Part shown: positions 29,790 through 42,535 of the stretch, piece by piece
Layout of the letters: each line of letters begins with the position of its first letter
How positions within the stretch are numbered: the stretch's first letter is position 1
From: Heligmosomoides polygyrus polygyrus
Lineage: Eukaryota > Nematoda > Chromadorea > Rhabditida > Heligmosomidae
Direction: 5' to 3'
DNA: 64,000 nt
NCBI GenBank assembly: GCA_947396885.1
Contig: OX377204.1
Location: forward strand, 2,356,001 to 2,420,000
Notes under the pieces: model-generated
Seen by the model: the letters and a program-made list of their open reading frames with translations, nothing else
Told to the model about the DNA's origin: nothing
Databases searched by the model: none
Made by a program: the position numbers and the translations under genes

Positions 29790-30415
29790 TCCTTTCATCG
29801 CAGTGCACATCAACGGAACATCGGTGAGCAACATCTCCAGAGTTTTCAGCTCTGTCAGAGCAGTGCTGAACCGTCGAAACCAACGTTTGCTTGTCAAATC
29901 AGCAGCCGAAGGCGATGAAGCGGGAAGGATCCTTGAACGCTGCGGACATCCGGAATCAGCCATCGTTGGGCAGCTGACACACCTATGCGGGAGAGTCGCT
30001 GTTGTCCTTCATCGAAAAGGGAGAGAAAATGGAATCCAAAATCTACTTGGAGGATGTTTTAGAAAAGAATTTGGTCTCCTGCAGCAGCACGGTCTTCACG
30101 GATAAGCCCTCCAGCAGATTTCTGCACCTGCTCATAAATGGAAGATCGTGCAGAAGTGGTGCGGCAAGAATCTTCCTGACTTCATCAGGCAGAAGGAATT
30201 GCCTCCGTATATCACGACCTCTACCCTATGGGCTATTCTATTTGCTCCCACTTGGATACCGAGGCCTGCTCTAAAAAACGTCACTCAGCCGACTCGCTGA
30301 AAGAAATCCTTCTGAAGGTGTGGGAATAAACGTCAATGAAATACGTGCGTGCCACGCTGAATGCCTTCCACGTCGTCTGAAGGCCTGTGCACGTGTCAGA
30401 GGAAGTTAGTTTGGG
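29790..30415 (+). pseudogene. Tc1/mariner-superfamily transposase relic
   Basis: Pieces of one transposase lie in order but in different frames: YLEDVLEKNL (about 30038), QQISAPAHKWKIVQKWCGKN (about 30110, where the usual QQDSAPAHK catalytic Asp is Ile), NLPDFI, then DLYPMGYSICSHLDTEACSK (about 30220, for the family's DLNPMDYSIW..LE) and finally a frame-shifted RRLKACARVRG tail. Several indels and stops separate them. This belongs to the Tc1-like branch rather than the DD34D mariners elsewhere in the window. Confidence 0.72.
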
Positions 30416-31091
30416 ACCTGGTCATTGGTAAATGTGTTTGTAAACATGTTGGTTAAAGTAGGCGAAAATTTCATGTTCATGACGGCAAGGACTAGGCCGC
30501 CGTTGAGAATAAATAAAAAATAACAAACTTTTTCACAAATTTAACTATTCCTCTTTTAAAAAAACAGAATTCTTTCAGACGAAAATGTCTTCTTTGGTTT
30601 TCGTTCTATTTTCAGCATCGCGTTGTTCAGTACACGCGAGATTTGTGGGGCATTTCCTAGAGCGCCGCCGCATGGCATTGATTTTTTTGCACTTTCTCGT
30701 TTTCATGGAATGAAATGTCCCCCCGTCGGCGTTCAGCCATAATTCATGAATAATGAGCGGCGTTTCAGCTTGATTCCGTACAATTCGGTATTCCTGGCCT
30801 ACATAGCCGCTTCATGCCCCATGATCCACATATGGGTCAGACTATTGCCGTGCTTGTAAATTAGTAGATGTGCAGATTGTAATGAAAACTGACTTGTACA
30901 CGAGTCTTATGCACCGTGTTTGTAATTGACGTTTTCGTCCATGTAATCGTGCATATTGTATCTTTCTGCTTGTATTTTTTGTTTTTGTTTCTTTTTTCAG
31001 AAAAAACACGTTTATAACAATACAATAATTATTCAATATCAATGCCACTCTCACATGGTTTTATTTATTTATTTATCTATTTATTTATTTA

Positions 31092-31668
31092 TACCATTTT
31101 CACGTCGAACTGAATTTTTCAAATCAAATTGGATACCTGGTTTTGTCATTTGGCACACATTTGGCATAACTTTCGTTTATTTTTTTTTCAGAAAAATACG
31201 TATATTAAAAGTTGTCTTAAAGCTCTGCAAAGAAACAAACATACAGCGCATTAGGAGACCAGATCGCGCCATGCACTCAAAAAGTTCGCCGCAACTTCTG
31301 TTTTTTTTATTGATAATGTAAATGGCACTTACATGAATCATCAGAGTGAGGTTATGTATGCGCTTTACAATCGTCTTTGTTGGATCGTTAACAGTTGTCA
31401 AATCCCATGCAAACATAAATTTGAACTTCAATCGAAAAAAATTCGCGACATTTTGGAAAAGGGCATGGCGCAATCTCCCTTTTGGGTTAAAATTGGCCGC
31501 CTTCTTGGTCTTTGAAACAGTTTTTAAGCCAGTATTTCTTCTCAAAAATGAGAATTTTGCAAAATGTCTTCAATTTTAAAGAGATCGCTTTGATTTCAAA
31601 AGTCTTACTCTACTTAATCCAACCTTTTTATAGGTTAGAAGAGTGTCCAATTCGACGTGAAAATTGTA
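31092..31668. mobile_element. CCATTTTCACGTCG TIR family, copy 31 kb
   Basis: Left terminus TACCATTTTCACGTCGAACT; right terminus, read inward, TACAATTTTCACGTCGAATT. The interior includes 'cgcgccatgcactcaaaaag' and 'atgtaaatggcacttacatga', both shared with the 38.5-kb and 45.5-kb copies. An irregular TTTA microsatellite (31060-31091) abuts the left end. It is non-coding and MITE-like (577 bp). Confidence 0.72.
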
Positions 31669-32681
31669 GATTTATTCATCCAAGAGGACGCGCTCTACGA
31701 TATGGAAAATGAAAAGGAGAATCATGACATGCATGGAAACGAAAATGAATAAGGGGACAGCACAACAATATCAGTTTCTCGTTTGATAACGACATTCTTA
31801 CGCGTACCAAATAAGCAACTAAACCTAATAAACAACTAACCAACAGCTAAACTACCTACACCCAAATGGATTGCTCCTCTAACACATGTGCCACTCTTCT
31901 AGATCATCATTCGTACCCAGCAACACTTTATTTGCCCCTGCCTCGTGCCAGAGTGGCTCTCTCTGGACTTCTTATGCCGTTTCTCGCGATTAAAAGCATT
32001 GTTACAAAGTCAGTTTTCTTCAGTTTTTTGTGGTGTTTGTTCCAATAGTGGGGTAGAAAAGGCATACAAAACACGAGGAAAACGCTACGAAACAAATGGC
32101 GCTAGAAAACAAGAAGAGAGACTATGAGTAGAATGCAAAATTTCAGACGAATGCTTAGCTCATGCCGTACCGCTTATACGTCAGAAAATTCTATTCTCTT
32201 AAGCCTTTATATGAGCTCTTAACTTCGTCAGTACCTTCACTGTGAGCAAACGTATCACCTTTCGAAGGGTGTATACATTTTTTGGGACACCCTGTACATT
32301 GTGGCTTTGGACGCTTTTCCGCTGGACTTCGATGTTGTCTCTGAAACGAGGCATTTGAATGCAGAGGTTGCGATCCGTCATTGTTTCGTGAATCCGCTGA
32401 ACAATAGAAGGCTAACAGGACGATTTCGCAATATCGTCGCACACTTCTGTGATAGTACAGCAATAGTGCAGTGACGTCGTTTGGAACTGTTGCACTAGAA
32501 GGCTATGCGGACGTAGCCCAGCGGACTACAGCTGCCCCAACACGTGTGTTTGCCTTTGTATCGCCTGAGCGACATCGTCAGTGACTATTATGTAGCCGGT
32601 CCCTGCTGAATACCCCCTCTCCAACTGCTCCTGCATAGCGGGAAAAGTGTGGAACTCAACTCTGTCGATCAGCCAACAAGC
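31669..32681. other. Spacer without recognisable gene
   Basis: Nothing with splice signals, domain motifs or known repeat identity was found on either strand. Confidence 0.4.
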
Positions 32682-32844
32682 TGTGGTCAGATTCATCGAC
32701 GGCTTACAGCAATCTAACGGCGAAATTACTGCCGAAATGGTGAAACATTTCACCATATCGCTTGTTGATAAGCCGCACTATCAGGGATTTCGCCAGTGTT
32801 TTCTCCGTTAAATTTCTGTAGGTCGTTGATGAATGTGACCCCTG
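32682..32844. mobile_element. MITE, family GGATTCATCAACGAC, copy 2
   Basis: Left end ggtcagattcatcgacggct, right end inward caggggtcacattcatcaac. The interior 'cataatcgcttg'-type segment (caccatatcgcttgttgata) matches copy 1. About 163 bp, diverged. Confidence 0.75.
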
Positions 32845-33170
32845 ATGACCACTTCTTCTGATGCGTTTTTTCGGATAGTTATTTGCTCCTATGATGCGTC
32901 GTCGTCTCATTTCGTTATGGGCATTTTCTGTTACAGAACAGAACCCGCTTAGATCTCTCATGATAAAGTCGCTCAACCTTCATTTGGAACTCCTCATTAC
33001 AGCCCCTGTCACCTCGAACTTTCCTAATACCGTTGTTTCCCTGAGCTTCATATTTGCACATTCTTCTTCTTGAGAGTGAAGCTGGAAATAGCGACATACT
33101 TATTAACCACTTTTCGGGCTTAAAGTCCTTCACTTCGAACTTTATTCATTTCATTTATTATTACACAGGG

Positions 33171-33432
33171 GCGCGTGGAGCGCAGTCGGAGGAGGCGCCG
33201 GCTGTTGCCCGCACCCAATACCAGTTTCCTGGTTCGGATTTCTCGCCCAGGCCAACCAAGCCTTCCATCCCTCCGGATAAAGCGCTGACTTGTTCATCGG
33301 CTGGTCACCGCAAGTCATTGTATGGCCAAATACGCATTCGAATTGCCTTCACGACATACCGTAGAACTAGAAAGCGTGGCGTACCCCAAGAGGAATTGAC
33401 TAAGGCTGTGCATTACCCTTCGTTATCCTCAT
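33171..33432 (+). mobile_element. tRNA-derived SINE with internal deletion
   Basis: Head at 33171 (gcgcgtggagcgcagtcgga), tail ending ccttcgttatcctc. The stretch between 'ccatccctccg' and 'gataaagcgctgac' found in other copies is missing (about 35 bp). Confidence 0.83.
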
Positions 33433-33754
33433 GAAGGCGAAATTCCTTCTTACCTATAAATGAACCTCACTATAGGACATACGATAAAAATTGGTTTTAG
33501 TCACTCTCTTTGTGGAATGCGCCACGTCTTCTTATTCTTCGACATATTGTGGAGAACCGATCCGATGCGGCACATTGCTTTAGTTCAACTCCCGTAAGCT
33601 ATGTTAGAACGGAGGATGCTAGGATTTTGGTGGGCGAACAGTCGAATCTGATGCGCACTACCTGGGAGAGAATCTGATGTTTTGAATAAAACTAACTTCC
33701 TTCCATCCATCCGACAGTGGTAGATTCAATTAGAAGCGAAAGCATAAACGTCCA

Positions 33755-33935
33755 TGATTGAATTCATCAACCACTTACAGAGATTTAGCCGAGAAATTAC
33801 ATCCAAAATTCTTCAAAAAACGCCAATTAACGCGGATTATCTACAGGCGATATGGTGAAATGTTGGCGCTATCAGGAATTTAGGCTGTAATTTCTCCGTT
33901 AAAATTCTGTAAGTCATTGAAGAATCAGACTCCTG
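33755..33935. mobile_element. MITE, family GGATTCATCAACGAC, copy 3
   Basis: Termini gattgaattcatcaaccact and, inward, caggagtctgattcttcaat. The interior 'ggcgatatggtgaaatg...ctatcaggaattta' matches copies 1 and 2. This is the most decayed copy. Confidence 0.68.
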
Positions 33936-34489
33936 AACACTTCAGTAATCATTTACTCCAGGTAATAGCTTAGGGCTTAACTATCGATCTCTGCAGCAAG
34001 AAAGTAGGCTATACGACCAACCGTGTCCTAATATTTTACGTCAAGTTCTAAAAATGAATACACCCTCACAATCATTATGATCGTCGACGTTGGAGCCTTT
34101 CGACGTTGAATTCTTTCCTGTTCTACTCCAGGTCCTAGTTACGAAAGTAGGCTAAAATGTTTGAAACTAAAATCTCTGAGGTACAGACAGATTTTCAATG
34201 ATTTAGTCTTCTGTTTCAAGCTGCTTAAAGGGGAGCTAAACTTGAAAGCTAGTAACATTGGACATTTATGCCATGTAGAAATCGTACCAGTATACTTTCA
34301 CTTCAGTGTAAAAATCCAAGAAACAACTTTCTTTGTAACAGTGCTAATTTTGTTCTCTCTCTCGTGGAGCAGTTTGGCTACAGAAACGTCCCGCTCATGT
34401 CTTAGAAGCACCTACCGTTGTCATTCTTTAGAGTTGATTAAAAAAGGTCGATTTTTAAGGTCAGGAGCAAGATTTAGTGACCGCTTACC
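33936..34489. other. Spacer without recognisable gene
   Basis: A 115-codon plus-strand frame (34161-34508) is open but shows no motif, splice context or composition that would support coding. Confidence 0.35.
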
Positions 34490-35284
34490 GTCTCTCCTAA
34501 TACTATGACCAATACTGGTCCGCCACTATGGTACTCCACTACTGAATCTGGTCCCACATTACTGGTCCCCTTTCTGGAACATGCCCCCACTACTGTCTCC
34601 CCCCCCCCCCTTAGCGGACGATGTGTTACTGAATACCAAAGCAAGTTGGGAGACGTGTTCTAAACCTCTTCTGAATCCCAGGCACTTTGAGTGACGTGTT
34701 GGCACGTTTTCTGAACCCCACGCACATTGGAAGACGTCTTTTGCACGTTTTCTGGATTTCCAGTCACATAGAAGACGTCCGGATATTTTCCGCTACTTTT
34801 GCATTCCGTAATTTCCCCTATTTTACTCTATTTTCGCCAATCGAAACAACAACGACATCCACAAAAAATCGATAATTCGATCAATATCGATTGATGGCGA
34901 TCGATACAACAAAAACGACCTTCAAATTCGTGCTCAGCGACCTCGAATGCCCACAGGGCTGGAGTTTCGGATCGCCTGAACAACGTCCACAGAAAATCGA
35001 TAGTCTGATCAGTATCGATTGACGGCGATCGATACTTTAAAAAACGAACTTCAGATTCGTGTTGAGCGACCACGACGACCCCCGGGCTGAAGTTCCCAGC
35101 CAAGGAGGAGACTTCTGGGTATTTTTCGCTATTTTCGTGCCGTAATTTTTCCCACATTCCCCCCCACCATTTTCCCCTATTTTGCCCCCGAATTCCCCCC
35201 CCCCCTATTTTATGACTAATTTCTGCGGCGGCGCTGATCGATAGCATAACCCATCGTTTAGCGCGTTATTATAGAGTATGATGA
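34490..35284 (-). repeat. GACGTC-rich dispersed element, copy B (inverse of copy A)
   Basis: Read on the minus strand this follows copy A at 2857: tatcatact-type end, cagaaattag, poly-G tract, repeated ATCGAT palindromes and a tail of 'ggcacgttttctgaacccca' units. Copy B has two ATCGAT-palindrome modules where copy A has one, so it carries an extra internal duplication. Poly-C tracts lie near 34594-34605 and 35193-35202. Confidence 0.72.
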
Positions 35285-35558
35285 TAGTATTACATGAAAC
35301 ATATCATGTGGTAGCAAACAGTACATCAAAGGCTGACAGGACAAACTGGTTACCTGGACATCACCATTTATGAATGAATACAACGCAAGAATAAAATAGC
35401 ATAGCAACAACAAGCACTACGGAACCAAATATTTATCTATCGTCTTTTTAAAAGACACAATTCCGCTCGAAGCTATTTTTTCTTATTGAGTCGGCTATAC
35501 TCAGAACCTGCTCCAATTTTAAAGAGAGAAGATATTTTGTACTAGCAGACAATACATA

Positions 35559-35806
35559 GGATAAGGGTAATGGAGAGGACGGCGTTGCTCAATCCCTTTT
35601 GGGATACGCCACGCATTCTACTTCTATGGGATGTCATGGAGGCGATTTGAATGCGTAGTCACCGCTATGTCTTTCCCAGACATGTCTGGTACCAATTCAC
35701 CGACTCCGGAGGTACAGAAAGCTTGGCTGACCTGGGCGGCAAATCCGAACCAAGAAGGTGCACGCGACAATCGGCACCTCCTGCGACTGTACTATTGCTC
35801 GCGTCT
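35559..35806 (-). mobile_element. tRNA-derived SINE, internally shortened
   Basis: Tail end at 35559 (ataagggtaatggagaggac), head end near 35790-35806. The section corresponding to the 'gtattt ggccatacaatgac' body is missing, so the copy is about 250 bp. Confidence 0.8.
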
Positions 35807-36531
35807 TTACAATTAATACCCTCCTTTCTTCTGTATTTACGCTGTTCTGATTCTCAACGCTACAAAGTGCAGCGTTCCTCTCACAGAAGGGCTTGGCTGT
35901 TTTGACTGAGGTGAGATGCTGCCGATTTCAACTGTGGACACGTTTCGTCGAAGCTGAAGTGCTAATTTTACCCTTTCACTAAATTAGCCGCTTGTACTTC
36001 ACCCAAACTAGCTGCTCTAAACAGCTGCTTCGCGTCTTCCTTTGACGCGGAAGCGCTGAGGTGACTATTAGGCCGTCGAGTCGACAGTGCACTCCTCAGA
36101 TCGCACTTTGCGCATTGTCCAGTTGTATTTATCGCAGACTCCTTATCTCCTCATTCACTATCACTAGATCGCGGTTGTGCTTATTTTTTCCTTCTATTTG
36201 CCGAAGCTCACATATTTTCAGTTAGGCATCCGCCCTTGCTCAGGCCTAAAAAATGAAAAGTTTCCCGCTATTCGAAACGCATTTCCGCTTCATGTGACAC
36301 TACCAACACGTTGCTGTTTACCTACTGAACTAAACCTACCAAATCCTGTATAAGAAGCACGGATTCATGTCGCGTAGGTGGACAGCATTTGGAGGTGGCG
36401 ATGCGCCAACCAATCATAACCAAGCTGAGCACCCGCCGAACGGATGTTAGCCAATCATAATACCTCCCAATGCTGCCCATCTTCGCGACATGTACCGAAG
36501 CAGGTGGCCACGATAGACAGACAAACATATA
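35807..36531. other. Spacer without recognisable gene
   Basis: No coding or repeat identity was recognised. Confidence 0.4.
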
Positions 36532-36533
36532 TA

Positions 36534-37976
36534 TTTGGTTGATCGAAAAGTCTTGCAACACTAGTACAACAATGTTGCAATACAATACGATATAATACAA
36601 TATATGGCTAGAAACAAGCTTTTACATTTCTAGATTTAACAGTTGTTCTTCCTGTATGGCTGTTCTAGCACATGGCTAGAAACAAGCTTTTACATTTCTA
36701 GATTTAACAGTTGCTCTTCCTGTATTGGTGTTTGGTATTGTATTACTTCCTATATCACGTATGCCTTATGCATCGTACAGAAATAAATAAATAAATAAAT
36801 ATACAAAAACTCAATCCACGATATATTCTCAGTGCAGATCTAAGATCCCGTCCCATCCTTCAGGCAGACTTTCAATTCCTTTCCGCCAGAATTCCGAGGG
36901 CTGTGAGGAAAGGAATTCAGAGACCTCCATTTCCAATTGACGTCGATCGTCGAACTCTCTACCCCGAAGATGCTGCTTCAGAGCTCTGAACAGGTGGTAG
37001 TCAGAAGGAGCGAAGTCTGGAGGGTACGGTGGATGGGGCAGAACTTCCCAGCCTAACTCCTGGATTTTCTCGCGACTCACTTTTGCGACAGGAGCACCCG
37101 CGTTGTCGTGCAGCAGGTGGACATTTTCCCGTTCTGGACGTCTTTGGCGCATGGGGTCGGCCAAGCTCTGGAGCTGGGTAGAGTAGACAGATGCTGTGAC
37201 TGTGGTCTCACTATCCAGCCACTCCCAGTAAAGCATGCCTTCTGAGTCCCACCAGCAACACAGAAGAACCTTCTTTTCGTGGTGTAAACGTTTCGGTTGT
37301 CTTGGAGCCGGTTCTCCGTGTGAGAGCCATTGGCTCTTGCTGGTGTGGTTAACATAAGGAACCCAGCTTTCATCACCAATAACAATTTCCTTCAGAAAGT
37401 CCTTTCTGTGCGGGCGAAGAGGCAGCGGCTCAGCAGCACCGATTCGGCATGCCTTGTCGGAGTCCCGCAGCACATGTGGTACCCAAGACGGCAAAACTTT
37501 GCGGTACCTAAGCACCTCCAGCCGCCTCACGACGGTGCTTTGCGTACATCCAAGAGTCGCCGCCAATTCGCGAGGGGTTGAACTTGGCTTCACCGTGAAG
37601 GCTTCGCGCAAGCTGTCTTCTTCCACAACAGAGGGGTGTCCGGAACGAGGTTGATCTTCGAGACAGACATCCCCAGCATGGAAGCGCTGCTACCAACGGC
37701 CACTGTGGAATAGTGAATGACTTCCTCCTGACGTTGGTGGGTGTAGTCCTTCCGGAATGGTCTTGCAGAAATTTGTAGTAGACGATAGGTCGTAGGATGC
37801 TGCTGTTTATCGTTGACATTGTTGCTGTATTCATACTCCTGGCGACTTATACAGTATGCTTGAGGAAGCTTGAAGAATGTACTGTGACGTCACCACACAA
37901 GATCAATACTGTAAGGGCTTTAACAAATCTAGCAGGCAGTAGCGTGAAGTGTTGCAAGACTTTTCGATCAACCCAA
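36534..37976 (-). mobile_element. Complete mariner transposon, family 3
   Basis: Inverted termini TTTGGTTGATCGAAAAGTCT (left) and TTGGGTTGATCGAAAAGTCT (right, inward), both continuing TGCAACAC, define a 1,443-bp element with TA at 36532-36533 and 37977-37978. The transposase reads on the minus strand. A short direct repeat (atggctagaaacaagctttt at 36604 and 36674) lies in the 3' untranslated part. Confidence 0.9.
36829..37834 (-). pseudogene. Mariner transposase, family 3, broken N-terminus
   Basis: From 37626 down to 36829 one frame (265 codons) encodes most of the protein. The DD34D triad is intact: GDESW, HDNAGAPVA and APSD (PPDFAPSDYHLF), with 34 residues between the second and third Asp. 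The N-terminus is damaged: an apparent start at 37834 (LRPIVYYKFLQDHSGRTT) is in another frame, and a TAG at 37690-37692 replaces the aromatic residue in the W-x-QRF motif. PRSGHPSVV near 37640 is the usual linker after the first helix-turn-helix. DNA binding would be lost although the catalytic residues remain. Confidence 0.9.
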
Positions 37977-38129
37977 TACATGCAGACGGACAAACAGATG
38001 GAAGGCATCCGTCCGTCTTTATGTGTGTCCACCTGTCTGTTTGCCTGTCTATAGATGCGCACGTCTGAACCGTCGCTGGACGTCTTGCTGAAATTAAGGG
38101 CCGTTTTCTCATTATAAGGACAAGGCTAG

Positions 38130-38300
38130 AAAACATTGTTGATCATTCCCTTTTGGGGTACGCGTCCCACTCTACTTCTACTTCTTATTCCGGGAGGTCG
38201 TGAAGACAATTTGAATGTATATCTCACCTGTCTACAATGATTGATATGCGGTGGCCAGCGGATGGACAAGTCAGAGCTTTATCCTTCCATTACGATTCTG
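38130..38300 (-). mobile_element. tRNA-derived SINE, 3' fragment
   Basis: It matches the SINE from the tail (cattcccttttggggtacgc) to 'gctttatccttcc' on the minus strand; the tRNA-like head is missing. Confidence 0.7.
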
Positions 38301-38523
38301 GTATATGCAGTTTACCGTAGCAGCTAACTGCTGTTGGCTTTAAATAGACCCTACAGGAAATCTGAAGTAGCTCTAATTAGGTTTACTTATCGATGATGAC
38401 GAGAATGACATCAACATGCCAATGCCTAATTTTGGACACCTTTTTGCTCCTGAAAATGTCATTCTCCGCAATTTTCTATGACATTTTCGATCGTTTTTTA
38501 CACGTCTGAAGGAGACTGAAATA

Positions 38524-39761
38524 TACCATTTTTCGTCGAATTTGGCACTTTTCAAGTCAAAATGGACGCTTTTCTAAGCCAGCTAAAGACTTTTCAAATC
38601 AAAGCAAAACTCTCCCAAATTGAAATGACCTTCAGGCACGTTAAACGACAGACTCAAAAAGATGATTAGAAAAAATTTTTGTTCGAGGAAACATTGATAT
38701 AACTTTCTTTGAAAATTTTTTAGCTTACTTGCACCAGCAACTATAATAGTTTTGAAAAAAAATGAGAAAAAATAAAAGATTAAGATTTAGCTTAAAGCAC
38801 AACAAAGAAGCAAGCATATAGCGCATTAAAATATCACATCGCGCCATGCACTCAAAAAGCTCTCCAGAACCTTTATCTGATTGTTAGTGTAAATATGGAC
38901 GCGTGTAGCGCAGTCGGAGGTGGCGCCGACTGTCGCCTGCTCCCGATACCAGGTTCTGGTTCGGATTTCCCGCCTAGGCCAACCAAGCCTTCCATCCCTC
39001 CGTGGTCGTTGAATTGCTACCAGACTTGTCTGGGAAGGATAAAGCGCTGCATTGTTCATCGGCTGGCCACCGCAAGTCATCGTATGACCAAATACGCATT
39101 CAAATCGCCGTCACGACATCCCGTAGAAGTAGAATGTGTGGCGCATCCCAAAAAGGATTGAGTAACACCGTCCTTTATCCTTATCCTTTACTGTAAATGC
39201 CACTTACATGAACCATCGAAGTGAGGGTATGTGTATTTGTTTTTGTTTCATCGTCAACAGTTCTCAAACCCCATGCAAATACAAATTCTGCAAAAAAAAA
39301 GAAAAAAAATCGAAGAAAAAATAAAAAAATCAAGTCAATCAAATCATCAATCAAAAATAAATCAAAATCAAATCGAAGAAAAACTGCGATTTATTGAAAG
39401 GGGCATGGCGGAATTTCTTTTATCATTAAAAATTGCTGCCTTGTTGTCCTTTAAAACAAGAACGAAACCATTATGAAACCATTATTTTTCCTTGGAAAAT
39501 AGAAATTTACAAAATTTCGAACAATGTGTTCTCTTATTGGGTTGATAATTTAAAACATCGAGAAATACTAAATTTTCCCTGAACAAAAAAATTTTCTAGA
39601 TTTTTTGGATTGTCTAGTTTAATGTAGAAAAAGGCCATTTCGATTTGGAAGAGTCCGCTTTGGTTTCAAAAGTCTCAGGCTAGCTTAGAAGAGTGTCCAG
39701 TTTCATTTGAATTGCGTTCAATCTGATTTTGAAAGTGTCCAGTTCGACGTGAAAATGGTGT
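38524..39761. mobile_element. CCATTTTCACGTCG TIR family, copy 38 kb, with nested SINE
   Basis: Left terminus taccatttttcgtcgaattt; right terminus inward tacaccattttcacgtcgaa. Interior blocks 'cgcgccatgcactcaaaaag' and 'gtaaatgccacttacatgaa' match the 31-kb copy, but here they are separated by a SINE at 38899-39190. An A-rich tract lies near 39290-39370. Confidence 0.72.
38899..39190 (+). mobile_element. tRNA-derived SINE inserted in a TIR element
   Basis: A near full-length copy running from acgcgtgtagcgcagtcgga to tcctttatccttatccttta. TGTAAAT stands on both sides (near 38889 and 39193), where the empty 31-kb copy has it once, so this is at least a 7-bp target duplication. Confidence 0.86.
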
Positions 39762-41759
39762 AAATAATGACAGAAAGACAATTCGATATCTTCACTTCTA
39801 TACTACTAATCCTACGATATTGACGGTCTAACGTACTACCTAACACCTCCTCCAAAACGGCCCATCCGTTGACCTCTTCACTCACTAACCGTAAAAGGCT
39901 CGCCTACGGGCACTATCATGCTCGAGGACACACCCAATTTAGGGTCGCCGGCGGTTCTGATCCGTCCCGAGTCGTAGCCGGATGGCGCCAGAGCTGTGAC
40001 GGGTCGGAGGTCGGTCTTCCTTTCCGCGCTCTTATCTACGTGAACTGGCCGCCATCAGAAATGACGTAATTGCCATATCCTGACAGGCGGATATCATCTC
40101 TGAGGTCGAGCCGGAGGTACAACACCAACGGTATCGGCCAGGTCGACCCCGCCCCGCGGATTACTGTTCATATGCCAGACCCAGACCCGCTTACAAGTGC
40201 CCTTTATTAGCATACGATACGACGATCCCAGCCAGGCAGGTTCTCGTGGCCCTCTCGCTCTTCGCATCGAATCCGCCTGGCCGGCAGCCCTTCATTGTTG
40301 CATCGCCGTTTACCTAAAGCCATGCAGTTGCTGAACTACTTGGCCGAACTGGCTGCACTCTGACCAGTTTCCTATCAGCTGTTGGTCGACGATGACCTTG
40401 AAGCTCTCGCGGGACGTGTATATTGCCTGTATCAGCTGTTCTTTTCCTACTCTCCTATCATTTAGGATCACTTATCCATGTACTTTGCATCAGTAGTTCA
40501 TAATTAGATTAAAGTTTTGCTGTAGTGGACGTAGGGCTGTGGGTGAGGTTCTCTGGTCAGGCATCGCTTTCTCCTTATTCTCTTTTGCACTTTTTTGTTA
40601 CAGATAACTAATACAGTACAATAACAAACAAATTATAATACATTCTTCTTTTTTTGTAAATTACAAGGCTGGTAAACATAAGATTTTTCAGTCCAATTCA
40701 ATTGAATTCATTTATGCATCCTACGATGCACCTATAATCGCAACATGGAAAGGCTATCAATGTAATTAAACTCGATAAAACATAAGGAACACATAAGAGA
40801 AGAAAGAGGAGATAAGAAAGAGGAACAAAAAAGCTTAAGATAGAGTCGGCTGACTTATCATCAGAATCTAGCTACAGTGACTTGTCTGAAGAAAGTACTG
40901 CCAGGAGCACAACCTAGACTGAACACTATTTTCTTAATATCTGGAAGCAGTGCAGGAAGGCTGAGGTATGAAGCCGTCCAAGATTTTTTAAATCAATTTC
41001 TTCATTTTCTGAGATAACTGTTGATGACTCATCAAAAATCTGAAACAGTTGTAAAGAAGGAACAGTAGGATGCTAACGTCAGTCTAATGACGGGGTCCAT
41101 CCTCATTTTTCTCCGCAAATTCCATGACATTTGTTCGAAAACCTTGAGGAAATCTAACGTTCGAGAACCTTGAGGGTATCACGCAAACATGTGTAGTTGA
41201 CCTGCTGGATGACAGGTGATAAATCTGCTTTTTCTGGGGTATGACTGCCGAATTGGGCCCCTTCATTAGACTTGCACCCTAACGGCTTCCAGCGACAAAA
41301 ACCTTCCAAATATGAAATATTAATAATAATATTAATATTGTATTATTATCAGTGTTTTTTAGCGTTTTACATTTAACAAAAATTAAAATTGTCAGAATTT
41401 GACTTAGTAAACTAATATTTTTACACAACCAAAAACGTTATAGCACCTTCCTCTTCATTGGCCACCGGGAAGGGTAAAAGAAAACGTTCGTCTGAAGATA
41501 GGTGGCGAAACGAACCAATTTGGAAGGAGAAAAATGTGTAATTTTATTTTTTCCGCTTTCAATTTTCTTTATTAATATACAATAAAGTAAATTGATAATA
41601 AATCATAGTATAAGCACAGGGAGAAAATGCTTGCCTGGCCAGGTCAACTCCACTCGAAGGCTTTAAGGGGCGTTACAGACAACTTACAATAAACAACCAC
41701 ATCATTTCTGTACAAAACATGCCAAATTATACTATAATTCCTGTTTATTTGTTTACAGA
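39762..41759. other. Long spacer without recognisable gene
   Basis: Around 39930-40440 base composition is more GC-rich than the surroundings but all frames are interrupted. 40600-41640 is AT-rich. No gene, RNA or known repeat was recognised. Confidence 0.35.
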
Positions 41760-42530
41760 ATAGGACTAAAGATGCCCATAGTGGGATTGTATGGCGGTCC
41801 TTCCTTCGCAAAAATTATTCGTTCTACATAACCTGGGTTTCAAAATTCATTATCCTCTCATCCAGGATGCGGATAGATTGCACCGTACGCTAGTCCAAGA
41901 AAGTCTATATGCCTTAAGAAAAATGTGCCTTCGCAGTGAAATTTTTCGCAGCATTTTTTTTTTGTTGAGAGTAGGGGATGAAGCACTTCATTATATTGAA
42001 AGTAGTCTCTTTTAGGCGAAGTTCAGGTTCTAGACGGGAGGTTCGCCATGAACCCCTTTCATGTTTAGCTCCTCTGCCCTAGGTGCAGCTATCTTACAAT
42101 ATGTCGCCTCCCTACAGTCTATATGTCTCAGTGGTAGAGGTTTTTATTTTGGAAGTTTTCGTAGTAGTTCTTTAGATGCGAAAATGTGGTGGACTACCTT
42201 ATCTAGCTAGATTTGCAACCTATTTTACAAAGGCGAGACATTGAAATTACCCATGACTGCATCTCCCTAACCGGGGAAACCACACCATCTGAAGTTGTTT
42301 CTAGTGATGCTGCTCCGACTCGCAATAGGTGGTGGAGTACGGATTGGCTCTGTGGAGGCACTTCACATGTTGGAATAGTGAAGTCACGGTCCTAAGAGTG
42401 TCCCCCACCATGTATTGTAGCGATCTGGTCACACTACATGTTCAAGGCCCTTCTTGTTCTTTTGCCTATGGCGAAATGAGTGATAAATTATTCTTCAAAG
42501 ACTATACAGACTGCACTAGCCAATAGAATA
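41760..42530 (+). other. Spacer with one unsupported open frame
   Basis: A frame at 41791-42015 (74 codons) follows an acceptor-like gtttacag at 41758, but the start would be an internal exon and no motif is recognised. I do not call a gene. Confidence 0.25.
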
Positions 42531-42535
42531 GATGT

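Noticed and set aside
29715..30105. Intact 121-residue gene near 29.7 kb
   Set aside because: The protein-like signals here and downstream only make sense as pieces of one frame-shifted Tc1-like transposase.
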